The position numbers were made by a program, and so were the translations under genes. The notes below the pieces were generated by a model. That model was not told where the DNA came from and did not search any database. It saw nothing but the letters and a program-made list of their open reading frames with translations. From Molossus alvarezi (taxonomy: Eukaryota; Chordata; Mammalia; Chiroptera; Molossidae), in contig CM073891.1 in the NCBI GenBank assembly GCA_037176705.1, positions 50,842,571 through 50,906,570 of the forward strand: a stretch of 64,000 bases of DNA. Direction: 5' to 3'. Below, one piece after another: positions 1 through 11,498 of this stretch. The first letter of the stretch is position 1. Each line of letters opens with the position of its first letter.

Positions 1-720
1 ACCTAAAGCACTTACTTCTTCACCATATATTTTTTCTACTAAGAGTTTCTTGTGAAATATAAATGAAATCAATTTATTGAAAAGCAAATATTGGATCAAC
101 TTGCATTAAAACATTTCCCTCCCTTCATGAACTATTTAATCCAAGGTGGTCAAGTTTTACTTGATTTCATGGGGCTTACTCTGGAACAAATGGAAAAACA
201 AAAACTACATAGGATTTATAAATATTCTTGTACTTCCCTGTCTTCTAAAAATTAATCATGCATTTTAAGCCATTTGCCTTCTTTAGAAGATATTTTTAGT
301 TTTCTGTCAATTGTATGGTTTATGATAAAATAAAATAAACTATTCCTATTCTTCTAATTTTTTTTACTTGAAAAAGAAATTCCTATAAATTTGTGGAATT
401 GAACAGGAAATCTATCCCAATTCAATAGCCATTGTACTACCAATTCCTGACAGTTCATCCTAACTTTAACACTTTGGATATATTCAACATTTCCATTATT
501 TATATCGTCAAACCAATCAGTGGAATGAAAAGCTGCATATCTCCCAAGCATATCCCTAGAGTACATATTAATTCTGTCCCCTTACATGATAAATGCAATT
601 TCGCATTTGTCCACATCCCTTTATCCTAGTTATGAAATAGTATGGAATATCTTCTCATTTTTGCTATTTGTGAAATGTTTGACAGAGGTCTAATAATTTC
701 TCTTTTCTAAGCTTCACATT
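1..720. other. Unique-looking intergenic sequence
   Basis: This is AT-rich sequence without a recognisable repeat or exon. Two overlapping open frames of about 65-70 codons on opposite strands (354-629) show no domain, and I read them as chance. Confidence 0.5.
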
Positions 721-730
721 CCTCTGTAAA

Positions 731-732
<2 letters not shown>

Positions 733-772
<40 letters not shown>
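733..772. repeat. (TG)n microsatellite
   Basis: About 20 uninterrupted TG units. A run this pure is likely length-polymorphic and can adopt Z-DNA in vitro. Confidence 0.95.
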
Positions 773-774
<2 letters not shown>

Positions 775-799
775 GGGTGAAGACAAGGTAATAATTTGT

Positions 800-900
800 T
801 TACCAACTCTAAATGGTCATTCAGAGGATTAAATGAGATTGTGTATAAAGAGGAATTTACAGCCCAAAGCCTGGTGCACACCTTTAAAAATCCTCAAAAA
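800..900 (+). repeat. MIR 3' fragment
   Basis: A stretch like 'aggattaaatgag' followed by 'cccaaagcctggtgcaca' matches the 3' half of the ancient mammalian MIR SINE (consensus recalled, not searched). It is strongly diverged and has no TSD. Confidence 0.55.
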
Positions 901-1339
901 AGGTTAGTTATAAAATAATACTTAACTAATTCAATCTAAGATTATTAGGGGGCCTTATCAAATACTTGAGAACTATAAAAAGTTCACAGAAACTTTATTC
1001 TTTTGAAACATAAATTTTCTAAACACATTTTTACTAATGTACTTGGTAAGAAAACTAGATTATGTATAGTGTTACACGTAAGCGTGATTGTATGTAGTTC
1101 TAGCATGAAATCACACTGTAGCATCATTTTATGTGATACATAGACTACATACATTACTGTTATATAGTTATTTACAGCTTCTGCTGTATTGTAAATGAGC
1201 TATATGGTTTAGTAATAAATTTAACAACCTACCATCTGTTACTGCTGTTAGCATAAAGTAACAGAGTTCCATTAGTAGCACAGGAATTCCTGGTCTCACC
1301 GGTGTGTGTCAAATTATATATTAATTAGCACTTTCTTAA

Positions 1340-1515
1340 ATTCTTACTTATACAAACTTATAATTATCTTATAAGTTGGGTATTGTTATTTAGAGTTTAG
1401 AGATAAATATGGAGATTTACAGATAGTGATAAGGTGCCCAAGGGTTATGAAGCTAATCACTGGCAGAACTGAGGTGCAGATGGTCCTTTTTGCTATTGTC
1501 ACACCATGTGACTGA
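1340..1515 (-). repeat. MIR relic
   Basis: The order of blocks (gggtattgttattta, agataaggtgcccaaggg, actggcagaactgaggtgcag) follows the reverse complement of MIR, including the 'gaggaaactgaggca...ggtcacacagctagtaagtggcagagc' section in decayed form. Edges are approximate. Confidence 0.65.
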
Positions 1516-2171
1516 ACTGTGAGGAAAAGGTAGAAACAGGGAAACTAAAGAATAGCAGAGATAGTCTACAATGGCAATCAAATAGATTTAAATTATCTAA
1601 TTATGGTGAGAGGTCCATCAAGATCCCAATATGGTTGCTCCACTTCCATCCTTTTCTGATCCCTCTTTCCCAGTCTTACCCTCCCTCAGCTTTCCCACGT
1701 ATAGTCCATTATTTTCCTCCTTTCATGATCTGTATTATTAGAAGAATTATTTTGCTTCTTGAACTCTCATTTACGTCTATTCTTTGATAGATACTTCTAT
1801 GATGCATCAAAAGGACTCTTGCTAATGCCTCTTACTCCAAGCTGTTACCTCACATTCAAAAGAACATGTCTGAGTTTAAATGAGGTAACTTTATCATAGG
1901 AAAAACTTTGAATTAATTATATTTTATATAAAGAAGAATAAACCTTGAAACTTAGATGTTTAGTAACAGAATATTTCAATCAATACAATCCACTGATGAT
2001 ATTCAACTCATTAGTTGCTGGGTTTATAAAGAAAACACACCTATTTCTAGTTCTTAAAAAATACACAATTATATAGACAAACAAATTCATATTTTCACTA
2101 ATGTGAGAGTACAACAGTGGAAGTTTTTGATTCTGGGGGCAACAGATAGCAAATACTATGTTGTCTGAAAT

Positions 2172-2239
2172 GTAACTGACTCTCAGTAAATGTGGATCGA
2201 ACCAAAATGAAAGCTTTAATGAATAAACTAATGAAATGA
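2172..2239 (+). repeat. 68-bp direct repeat, copy 1
   Basis: This segment recurs in the same orientation at 3165-3232 with about 7 mismatches in 68 bases and no indel. The core 'gaaccaaaatgaaagcttta' is identical. The similarity stops abruptly at both ends. I do not recognise it as a named repeat family. Confidence 0.85.
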
Positions 2240-2481
2240 TTATCTATAGTATGAACATATAGTAAGTGCCAGTCATTAATTCTTTACTAAATTATAAATA
2301 ACAATGGAGAAATTTCTCCATTATTTGCGAATATTACTTATTGGTTAAAATATACCTTTCTTTTTTGTAATTCTTCCTTGGGCATATCTCAAAAGATGAA
2401 GAAGTTTTAATCCAAATGGTAGATGTGCTGAAGCCAGTATACAGCCTAGAAAGACAGGCAGAGCTTGCAGAGTCACCAGGA

Positions 2482-2493
2482 CCCCCCCCCCCG

Positions 2494-2533
<40 letters not shown>
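2482..2533. repeat. C run plus (CA)n microsatellite
   Basis: Eleven C residues, a short GCCA link and then about 18 CA units. The open frames here that translate as alternating Cys-Val are artefacts of this repeat. Confidence 0.95.
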
Positions 2534-2536
<3 letters not shown>

Positions 2537-2539
2537 AGC

Positions 2540-5150
2540 AGCTAAAGAGCTAAAGGGAAAAGGCCCGGTACAGCAGGCAATCCCACCATCTTCACCTAAA
2601 TTCCACATCAGTTGTAATTCTTTTGTGGCATACTGTGGCAATTGCTAAATATTTGAAAATTCTGTTTCATTTGTTTCAGGGAGCTCAACACTTCGGTTTT
2701 TCTATTTGCTCTATCACCAACCTTTTGCTTCTAACACAGAATCACTTCTTCATCGAAATACTCAGTATGTTAAGGGCTCGTTTTCCATCTCCTCTAGTAG
2801 TAGCAAAGGGGAGGAGAGAGCCGTGACCTTTCACTTTCTGACTAGCCCAACATTCAGCACAGTTCCCCTACATCGAAAGAGGTCCTCAGCAAAGCTTGTT
2901 GAATGAGCAAATAAATGAGGACTTGACTCAACTGTTGATTTCATCACCTCCTTCCTCTGTAACTTGTCTCCCATTATTGGTGAATGCTCTTTCTTGTTTA
3001 AATATTGGGGAGAGTACTGGGTTTAGCGTTTTATTTTTAAAGTGGGTCATAAGAAATGTCTGTGGGGATCACTGGGCCAGATTGTTTTTCCTTCTACATG
3101 CAGTACTTCCAAATGCACTGGGCAAAGCCTGCCACTGAAATAGTCTAGATACCAGTAGGAGTTTGGTAACTGACTCTCAATAATTATGGATTGAACCAAA
3201 ATGAAAGCTTTAATGAATACATTAATGAAATTACTCTGTTCTTTCTTTCAAGCAGATTTGAAAGTTTAAAAATTTGGAGAAAGATTATGAACTTTTTCCA
3301 AAAGTCCCTATTCATGAATTTAAATGTATATTATGTAAAGTAGTCAGGTCTCAAAAAACTAGTATCAGTTTGATGGAGCAAATCTATTTCAAGCTTAGAC
3401 TTCAGAAAATGGCTTTAAAAATCAGCCTGTAAACTGACATGAAGCCAACTATTGTATGTCTATAAATTGGATGTCATATTTTATTCTGAATTACTTTAAA
3501 AAATATGGGCTTTCTGAAACTGCCACTTAAATGGGAGCTTCTAAGAAACTTACCAAGAGAGAAAAACTTGTTCCCTTGATTTTCTTGAAAAAAAAAGAAA
3601 GAAAAGGATTTTAAATGATGAAGCTTATTAAATCTGAAACCTAGCTTTTAACAAGTTACTACCAATCTTCAAAGCATTCTTTGAGATAACAGTTTTCTTT
3701 TGGGGGGAGGGGGATTATTGACACTGAAGTAGTGTTTGCTTAATCCACCATCCATCATTACCTTCTTCTTGACACTTATGTTAGTGTACCCTAATATTCC
3801 TTTGAGATCTAGCAAGGGATTAAAAAAGTGTATGCTTAACACTGGTCATATATATTTTTCTTCCTCTTTAGGGAATAGAGACAGTAGACTTTGAAATATG
3901 CAAGTGGTAAACTCTTAAAACTTTAAATATATGTTGCTGTTATTAAATATGAGTATCAATTAAATCATATTTTAAGTAACATGAAAATTTACTTTGCTTA
4001 AGAATTTAAGCTGTGGAATTATATAGATGAATGTAAATAAGGTACAACTCAAACAGCTTGCACATGAACTGTACTTAATGAAGCATTGATTTAAAAAAAT
4101 TCACTGAGAGAATGTAAAGGGAGTCATTTCCTTAATTCATTTGTATAATGTTTTTTTTTTTTTTTTTTGAAATAATGTAACAAATTACTGAGAAACTATT
4201 CAAAAATAAAATAAGCAAAACCATTACAGTTTTATTCCAAACATTTGAGTAACCCTGGTGATGGGTCAGTTCCCAACTCACTGCTCAGATATCAGCCTGT
4301 GCCATGCTCCACTTGGGCTGTGCAAGTTTTCTTTCAAAGTGTTTTTTTAGGAGTTGATGTTCATTACAACATTTACATATAGTAGATTCAGTTTCCCAAG
4401 TGACTTATAATTACTTTTTAATGCAATGTGCTACTTAAAAGAGGATTATTTTTCAAGTTTAGTAACTTTTTCTCCACTAAGCATATTTATTTTTCAACAC
4501 CCTAGCTATGGAGTGTTGGCTCTGTTGGTACAGCAGAAAGAACCAAATTGCTTCCTGCTGACTAGGCAGCCATCCTAAAGTAACAATTTGGATCAACCTG
4601 ATCCAGGCAGCATTAGTGTTCATTTAGTGTGATGAATTCTTTTATTTTGAGTCTATTCAAGAAAAGTTAGTTGTTTACATTTACAATTGTATTTTTCTTA
4701 AACTTACCATTTAAATTATAAGACACACTTTATAGAATTTTAGAGTTGGGAACGACCAGGAAGATCTCTTTGTTCACATCCTTATAATTTTTAATTCTTA
4801 CTAAAAAAACGTAATAGCTGATGGCCCAGAAGTGCAATCATGCAGTAGTATTGTGCATGGTCCATGGCAAATAGGACAATTTGTCCTGGATAATTCTAAA
4901 TTGATTTTTGTACATTGGCTTTCTGTTTCTCTTTTCTTTTCTTTTCTTTTCCAATCAAGAATATGTACTGCAATGTTAAAACACTGTGAGGACAGCCACT
5001 GCAGTAGTTTTGAAATTTATATTGCTGATGTTGAAATAATAGTGATATTCAAATAATAATAATATGCAAATAGTGATTAGTGAGTAGACAGTTATATATC
5101 AAATGATCGTCTTTTATCTTTTACCTCTTTTTTTCCCACAGTATTTTGAG
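2540..5150. other. Intergenic stretch, no gene seen
   Basis: The region is AT-rich, with a 22-base T run near 4150-4171 and a (TTTTC)n patch near 4930-4950. Small open frames (2623-3138, 4832-5056) have no recognisable domain or splice context. The second copy of the 68-bp direct repeat lies at 3165-3232. Confidence 0.5.
3165..3232 (+). repeat. 68-bp direct repeat, copy 2
   Basis: Partner of 2172-2239, offset 993 bp, about 90% identical. The flanks are unrelated beyond the 68 bases. Confidence 0.85.
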
Positions 5151-5159
5151 CACAGGGAT

Positions 5160-5250
5160 TTTGGTCTCTTGTCTACTATCTTAAGCACAGTGTCTGTGAC
5201 AGTGCCTGTTACATGGTAGGTGTTCATATGTAACGTTAAATGAATATTAT
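5160..5250 (+). repeat. L2/MIR-type 3' end relic
   Basis: 'agtgcctgttacatggtaggtgttcat' resembles the shared L2/MIR tail 'agtgcctggcacatagtaggtgctca', followed by a decayed AAATGAATAT end. Confidence 0.6.
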
Positions 5251-5369
5251 TTGCATTTTCAGTGGCTTCAACTTGTATTTAATTGACTGGAGTGATATAT
5301 AAAAGATTCAATTTTATCTCTAGATAAAAATAATCTTTAAATAAAAAAGGGAAGTTAGAAAGAAAAGAA

Positions 5370-5560
5370 TTAACATTTATTGAAAATCACTGTTTTAAGT
5401 ATTATCCTCCTCCTTTTTATTTAATATGATCATCTTTAAGAAAGCTAGTATCACCCCATTACACAGATAAAGTCATTTAAGCTTAGCAAAGTGATGTGTC
5501 CAGGGCCAGTCCAGAATTAAAAAATGCCAAGTCTCCCAATTCTAAGTGTATATTTCTTTC
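5370..5560 (-). repeat. MIR relic
   Basis: Reverse-complement MIR blocks are visible in order: tattatcctcc, accccattacacagataaa, aagtgatgtgtccagggccag. The copy is old and has no TSD. Confidence 0.6.
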
Positions 5561-6164
5561 TATTATTATTCAGTGTAGCAGTAAATGATGTAGTTTATTG
5601 AGATTTACTATTGACTTGATCCAAATTTATATGGAAGTTTATGGTTTCCATAATATTTTAATGTAGAGTAGTAGTTTATTAGATCTTAATAGGTAGGCGT
5701 GGCAGACACTGTTAGTGTCTCCATATTCCTTAGGCTTACTTTTCCTGATAACTTCTGTAACTCTGCCTGAAGGTTTTCTTGGACCATCAGGACTTCCTAA
5801 GGGGTACATAGGACAGGCTGGAAGTTGTAGTCAATGTCTCTGGAAATAGCTCCCAAATGATGACAGATAGGAATTAGTAGATAAATATCCCAGTTTCTTT
5901 ACCCTTCAGCTGAGCAACTCACACACATTCCACATTTCCTGAGTTCCCTGGTGCTCACGCCAGTTTCATAATACAGCCTTTATGGCTTCATTCCTTTTCT
6001 TTTCTCATCACCCCATTCCTGACCAGCGCTTCTTAGCATCACCTCTGAAATGACTTGCTTTCAGTCTAAAACTTCTCTTGCATTCAAGTTCCGGTGGAAG
6101 ACAATCTAAGGCATGAAGATGGATTTTATTATTTCTTTCCACAAATGAGGAGAAACTGAGGTTT

Positions 6165-6406
6165 TTTTTTTTTTTTTTTTTATCCTCACCAGAGGATATT
6201 TTTCCATTTTTTGTACAGATAGAGTGGGAGGGAGAGAGAGAGAGAAACATCGACGTGAAGGGACACATCGAGTGGCTGCCACCCGCACGACCAACCAGGG
6301 CCGGGGACAAACTGCAACCGAAGTACGTGCCCTTAGCGGGAACCGAACCCGGGTCTCTCCGGACCGCAGGCCGACGCTCTAACCGCTGAGCCAAACTGGC
6401 CAGGGC
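6165..6406 (-). mobile_element. Ves-type bat SINE, young
   Basis: A full-length tRNA-headed SINE lies on the minus strand: the head (gccctggccagtttggctca read in reverse) ends at 6406 and the T-rich tail starts at 6165. A perfect 13-bp TSD, gaaactgaggttt, sits at 6152-6164 and 6407-6419. Many CpG sites survive, which points to a recent insertion. Confidence 0.95.
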
Positions 6407-7039
6407 GAAACTGAGGTTTAGAAAAAAATCATACATACCAATTCGTAGGAATAAATGGTCAAGTTGACCTGGAGTGTTCTGTTCCTACATGCATCTTACT
6501 TTCTGTGAAGAGTCTCCAGTGTTTTTCAGGGCCTTCCTTGCATGATGGGTGTGGCTCTCTGTTCACACAGCTCTGTGGTAGCTTCTTCTTCCATTCCACA
6601 CGGACAAAAACAGGAAGGCAAAATCAGTGGCCCCAGTCTCTGCTTGGGACAAATGCAGATTTAGGTTTGGGACTTTAGGTTCCACCCAAATTTAAGATAT
6701 TTTGGCTATAGATAATACCAGTTTGGGAATCTTAAATTTAGAGATTAAACAAAAATAATTTTTCTGAGATTGCCATGTCTAAAACTATATTCATTCTTAA
6801 ATAATTAAATTATTCTGTCTGCTTTTGCTAAGGGACAAACACACAAATACACAACTGTGAATTTAGTTTTAAGCAATATTTCTCCCATGTTAAAATAGTA
6901 CATGCAAGTCTGAAGGGACTAAGTTTATACAAGTTCTTGTTTTGTCCCGATTTTTGCTTTCTGACACGCTGTTTATACTGGCTACAGTGCCCTGACTATT
7001 TCTGTCCGCATTGTCAGGCCTGACAGAGGAGGCCTTTTA

Positions 7040-7600
7040 ATTCTTGCTGCATGTAACACAATACCCCACAATTACTATTATTACTAGACATGATGCTTTG
7101 GTTTCCATGTTTCCTTTCAAGGTTTTAGTCTTCTGCCTTTCTTTTGTTTTCCTTGCATTTTGTCTTGCTTGCTTCTGGGAACCATGTGTGTTCTGTACAC
7201 TCCATGAGGTATGCTACCTTGGCCTGTTACTCCTCTGCTCAATGACTCCTTGAACCCTGTGGTCACTCATTCAAAACGCCACCCACATCTACAATTAGGC
7301 TGGACTCCTTCTAGTTTTTTGCCTGTAGGATTGCTCTGTCTCTGTAATGTGTTCATTCCCTTACCAAACTTGCTCTCTACTCATGTCTCCCCAGATTTAC
7401 TTTGATCTTCGTCCTTAACATTAGTTGACACTACCTTGTTTATTCATCAATTTATTTCTAGTCTTTTCTCCTGCATGAGCCTATGAGTTCCAGGAGGAAA
7501 GGGTAGGCTAGATGCTGTGTTTCTTGTTTCCTGCTGTATATCTGGGTTTTAACACATGTTCTACTGCAAAGTATAGACTTGAACATTTGTTGAATAAAAA
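7040..7600 (+). repeat. L2 3' relic
   Basis: Decayed L2 text runs through 'catgagcctatgagttccaggaggaaagggtaggc...tgctgtatatctgg' to 'aacatttgttgaataaaaatg', the typical L2 3' ending. The 69-codon open frame at 7044-7253 lies inside or beside it and is not a gene. Confidence 0.7.
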
Positions 7601-7780
7601 TGCTCCTTGCTCAGGGAAGGTATTAGAAATCTTCCTCTTAGGAAATCATTGCTATTGGTACTTGAGCTTAAAATAATTGGCTGCCAGGAACACATGTGGT
7701 TAAGAGGACAAAGAAAGACCTGCCCTATTGCAGTTCACTATAAAAACTTTTCAAATTTACTTTTTAAAATATAAAATTAT

Positions 7781-7975
7781 GTCTAGCTGGTGTGGCTCAG
7801 TGGTTGAACATCAACCCATGCACCAGGAGGTCGCCAGTTTGATTCCTGGTCGGGATACATGCCCAGTGTGGGGCATGCAGGAGGCGGCCAATTGATGTTC
7901 TCTCGCATCAATGTTTCTATCTCTCTCTCCATCTCTCTAAAATCAATAAAGAAAAAAATTTTAAATAATAAAATA
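7781..7975 (+). mobile_element. Older Ves-type SINE
   Basis: The head 'tagctggtgtggctcagtggttgaa' carries a degenerate A box, and the B box region is ggtcgccagtttgattcc. A (TC)n block and 'aaaatcaataaag' tail follow. The imperfect TSD aaaatataaaattat / aaaatgtaaaattat flanks it at 7766-7780 and 7976-7990. Confidence 0.9.
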
Positions 7976-8019
7976 AAATGTAAAATTATTTTTATAAGAA
8001 ATTAGAAAAATACTTCCAA

Positions 8020-8925
8020 CGTTATAAGGCAATCCTCTGGTTTCATAAAGATACAACTCAACACCAGGAATATAAATAATCCAATTATTAATGGGCAGAT
8101 GACCTGAGTAGACACTTCTCCAAAGAGGACATACAGATGGCCAATAGACATATGAAAAAATGCCTGTCACTAAACATCAAAGAAATGCAAATTAAAACTG
8201 AAATGAGATACCACCTCATACCTGTCAGAATGGCTACCATCAATAAATCAACAAACAACAAGTGCTGGAGAGGATGTGGAGAAAAGGGAATCCTAGTACA
8301 CTGCTGGTGGGAATGCAGACTGGTATAGTCTCTATAGAAAACAGTATGGAGTTTCCTCAAAAGATTAAAAATGAAACTGCCTTTGACCCGGTGATCCCAC
8401 TTCTGAGAATATATTCTAAGAATCCCGAAACACCATTTAGAAAGAATATATACACCCTTAGCAGTGTTGTTTACAATAGCCAATATCTGGAAACGGCACA
8501 AATGCCCATCAGTAGATGAGTGGATAAAAAAGCTGTGCTACATGTGCACAATGGAATACTACATGGCTGTAAAAAGAAGTGGATGGACGTGGAGATTAAT
8601 ATGCTAAGCAAAATAAGCTAGTCCAGAGAAAGACAAATACCGTATAATTTCACTTATATGTGGAATCTAACAAAATAGACTGATAAACCAAATAGAACCA
8701 GAGGCATGGATACATGGAACAGACTGACAGATGTCAGAGGGATGGGGAGAGAGGGAGACTGGATGAAGGAAGGTAAGAAATTAACCAAAGAACATATATG
8801 CATAGCTCATGGGCACAATGTGGTAAGGGTGGGGTGGGGAAGGGACTGAATGGGGGTGGAGAGGGAGTGGGGGGTATTGGAGATTGCTATAATAGTGTCA
8901 ACAATAAAAATAAAATTAAAAAATA
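8020..8925 (+). mobile_element. 5'-truncated LINE-1
   Basis: The C-terminal end of L1 ORF2 is followed by the G-rich 3' UTR and 'gtgtcaacaataaaaataaaatt' tail. Translation near 8262-8330 shows the L1 C-terminal cysteine/histidine motif CWRGCGEKG...HCWWEC split by decay, with stops and frameshifts elsewhere. A weak TSD candidate (attagaaaaatacttc / aatagaaaagagacttc) lies near 8003 and 8925. The copy is inactive. The 5' edge is uncertain by some 20 bp. Confidence 0.9.
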
Positions 8926-8939
8926 GAAAAGAGACTTCA

Positions 8940-9978
8940 TGAAGGCCTTCCACAGAAACAGAGCTAAGATTTTTTCCCCAGTATTTATTTCTGAATTTAA
9001 TGTAATAAATTGAACAAACTAATTTATGGTGTGTGCTTAAAAATAATTTGTTGTCTTGTCAGTGTTTGAATATTGCTCAGTGGGCTAGTTTATCTCTTGT
9101 ACCCATAAGAAAACACAAAACCAAAATATCCCATGATTTCTCTAATCACTATGAAGTAATAGAAGTCCTTTGATCAATTCAAGTTGCAAGATAGTTTCAT
9201 TTCAGAATTAGAATGTCCAGTTGCATGTGATGTCAAACTGTTCAACTATTCTTAGTCACAGTGACTCCCCCTCCTATTTCTGTCTTGGTGCCTGCTGCAG
9301 AGAATGAAGCAAAGTCTGCTGCTGCTTTCTTTCTCAATCACCTTGTTCTCTAGCTTTCCTCCTCCTCTGATTTTTAGCCTCTTCAGAGTTTGAGGACAGT
9401 GGAGGAGGAGAGGGATGGAGAGGAAGAAAGAAGTCACCTGGCTGACTGAATATAGACTCTGATGGGCACTTTCATGGGCTCTGGAGACTGCCCATCCACT
9501 GCTAACTCTCACCTGCAGTTACTCAGATGGAAGAAGTGATATACTCTCCTCTAGCTTATTGCTGACTCCTTTCACAGTCCCTAGTGACCTTCAATACCCT
9601 CTGCTGAGGCCCACTCACTCTTCAAAGTGACTAATTGACAGTGCCTAAGACAGCTCCACTGGCTCTCTCTTGCACCTAATTTGCATCTAGTCTATGGGTA
9701 ACTTTTAGGCATCTTTTCAGTTGACTAGGGCTGGAAATATAGGACAGTTCCAAAGAAGTGACAACTTATTTCTTCATTCATCAGCATCTGGTCAGTTCTC
9801 ACATGCATTTTATAGGTATTCAGGTAGGACTCTGACATTGCCCTTTTTTACTAGGCTTGAGGTGCAGGAAAGCTTGGTTAAATGGGGGTTTCACAACAAA
9901 GCTCTCTGCAAAGAATCCACCATTTCTAATTTGCTCTGGCTTACCTTTTTAGTTCTCTATGTGAGATATTTGAATATT
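8940..9978. other. Intergenic stretch, no gene seen
   Basis: No repeat family was recognised here. Open frames at 9252-9512 (minus) and 9721-10071 (plus) lack domains, and the second runs into a SINE. Confidence 0.5.
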
Positions 9979-9993
9979 ATAACTAGTATTTTT

Positions 9994-10226
9994 TTTTTAT
10001 CTTCACCCAAGGACATTTTTTCCATTTTTTGTTCAGACAGAGTGGGAAGGAGAGAGAGAGAGAAACATTGACGTGAAAGGGACATGTCGAGTGGTTGCCA
10101 CCCACACGACCCAACCAGGGCCGGGGACAAACTGCAACCGAGGTACACGCCCTTAGCAGAAACTGAACCCTGGTCTCTCAGGATCGCAGGCTAAGGCTCT
10201 AACCGCTGAGCCAAACCAGCCAGGGC
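9994..10226 (-). mobile_element. Ves-type SINE, first of a stacked pair
   Basis: A minus-strand SINE with head at 10226 and T-rich tail at 9994. It is bounded by ataactagtattt at 9979-9991 and again at 10228-10240. It has more substitutions than its neighbour (for example ctggtctctcaggatcgcaggctaaggctc), so it looks like the older of the pair. Confidence 0.95.
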
Positions 10227-10234
10227 TATAACTA

Positions 10235-10240
<6 letters not shown>

Positions 10241-10270
<30 letters not shown>

Positions 10271-10507
10271 CCTCACCTGAGGATATTTTTCCATTTTTTG
10301 TACAGATAGAGTGGGAGGGAGAGAGAGGAAGTGAGAGAGAGAGAGAAACATCGACGTGAAGGGACACATCGAGTGGCTGCCACCCACACGACCAACCAGG
10401 GCCGGGGACAAACTGCAACCGAAGTACGCGCCCTCAGCGGGAACCGAACCCGGGTCTCTCCGGACCACAGGCCGACGCTCTAACCGCTGAGCCAAACTGG
10501 CCAGGGC
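10241..10507 (-). mobile_element. Ves-type SINE, second of a stacked pair
   Basis: A young minus-strand copy with a tail of about 29 T. It is bounded by ataactagtattt at 10228-10240 and 10508-10520, the same target word that flanks the preceding SINE. Head and body are close to the copies at 6165 and 61460. Confidence 0.95.
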
Positions 10508-10904
10508 ATAACTAGTATTTTTAATGTTCGACATTTACATTTACATTTCTCACAAGTTCCCTTTTAAAATCCTCTTAAACTTTGCATTGCTTTTTGGTCT
10601 TATTTATAATCCATAGATGGGGTTATTTCCTTTGTTAGACCAATAAACCCAGACTTTTTAAAGGAGCCTCAATTCTCATAGTAAAACCATATTAATATAC
10701 AATGGCTGCCTCACAAGCCAAATAATTGTTTGCTAAAATTTATCTGGTGGTTTTAACTAAAGCAGAGATCTTGACTGCAATTTTTAGCAGAGTCCCAATA
10801 CTTCGTTTCAATAATAAGCACTCATACTAGCTAATATTTACTGAATGCTTCCTAAGTGGTTGGCATTATGCTGTTTTATATAAAATATTTGAGAGGAACA
10901 TTGT

Positions 10905-11090
10905 AGACTGATTTTGTATGCCAAGCACCTTTCTGTAATTTACATCTATCAGCCAATTTACTATTCACAACAACTCTATGAGGCAGATACTATTATTATC
11001 ACACCAATTTCAGAGACAGGGAACAGAGATCTAAGCAATTTATATGAAATCACAAAGCTATGAAAGCCAAGCAAGGACCTTTTCTATATC
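10905..11090 (-). repeat. MIR relic
   Basis: Reverse MIR order is clear: 'acaacaactctatgaggcagatactattattatcacaccaatttcagagacaggg' followed by decayed 'aaatcacaaagctatgaaagccaagcaagg'. No TSD is visible. Confidence 0.8.
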
Positions 11091-11170
11091 TCATTGTCCA
11101 ACTTACGCCTCACAATAACTTGTTGAAATATCTGTTTGTTGACTTCTGTTCTTGAGGTTATCAGCTTCTT

Positions 11171-11349
11171 CTTATTATTATTATTGGTAGATTGATTTAA
11201 GTGAGAGAGAAATATCCATTTGTTGTTCCACTTATTCATGAATTCATTGGTTGCTTCTTGTATATGCCCTGACCAGGGATCACACCTGCAACCTTGGTGA
11301 TCTGGGCGAAGCTCTAACCAACTGAGCTACCTCACCAGGGCCAAGATTT
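11171..11349 (-). mobile_element. Old tRNA-headed SINE
   Basis: A minus-strand tRNA-like head (ctcaccagggcc / accaactgagctacc) and body with an ATT-repeat tail. TSD tcagcttctt is at 11161-11170 and 11350-11359. It is more diverged than the typical Ves copies and may be an older subfamily. Confidence 0.85.
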
Positions 11350-11483
11350 TCAGCTTCTTAAGGGAATCAATTAAGTCTTTAATTTTTTATTCCAAGTACT
11401 TAGTGCACAGAGAATGTTTTAAAAATTACCTTTTGAATTGGATAGAACTTTCAACCTTGGACTTTGTAATTCAAAAATTTATT

Positions 11484-11498
11484 TAAAATATATTTACA
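11484..11498. repeat. 15-bp TSD of the HAL1-like element, 5' copy
   Basis: The word taaaatatatttaca lies immediately before the element and recurs exactly at 13682-13696 after its A-rich tail, which fixes both ends of the insertion. Confidence 0.95.

Noticed and set aside
2334..2641. Cys-Val-rich open frames
   Set aside because: Direct translation of the (CA)n microsatellite.
6008..6436. 142-codon minus-strand open frame, and many similar frames at 10232-10534, 35121-35425, 46655-46987, 51756-52019, 55978-56311 and 61472-61784
   Set aside because: They translate Ves SINE consensus (LAQRLERRPAVRRDPGSVPA-like) and recur because the SINE recurs.
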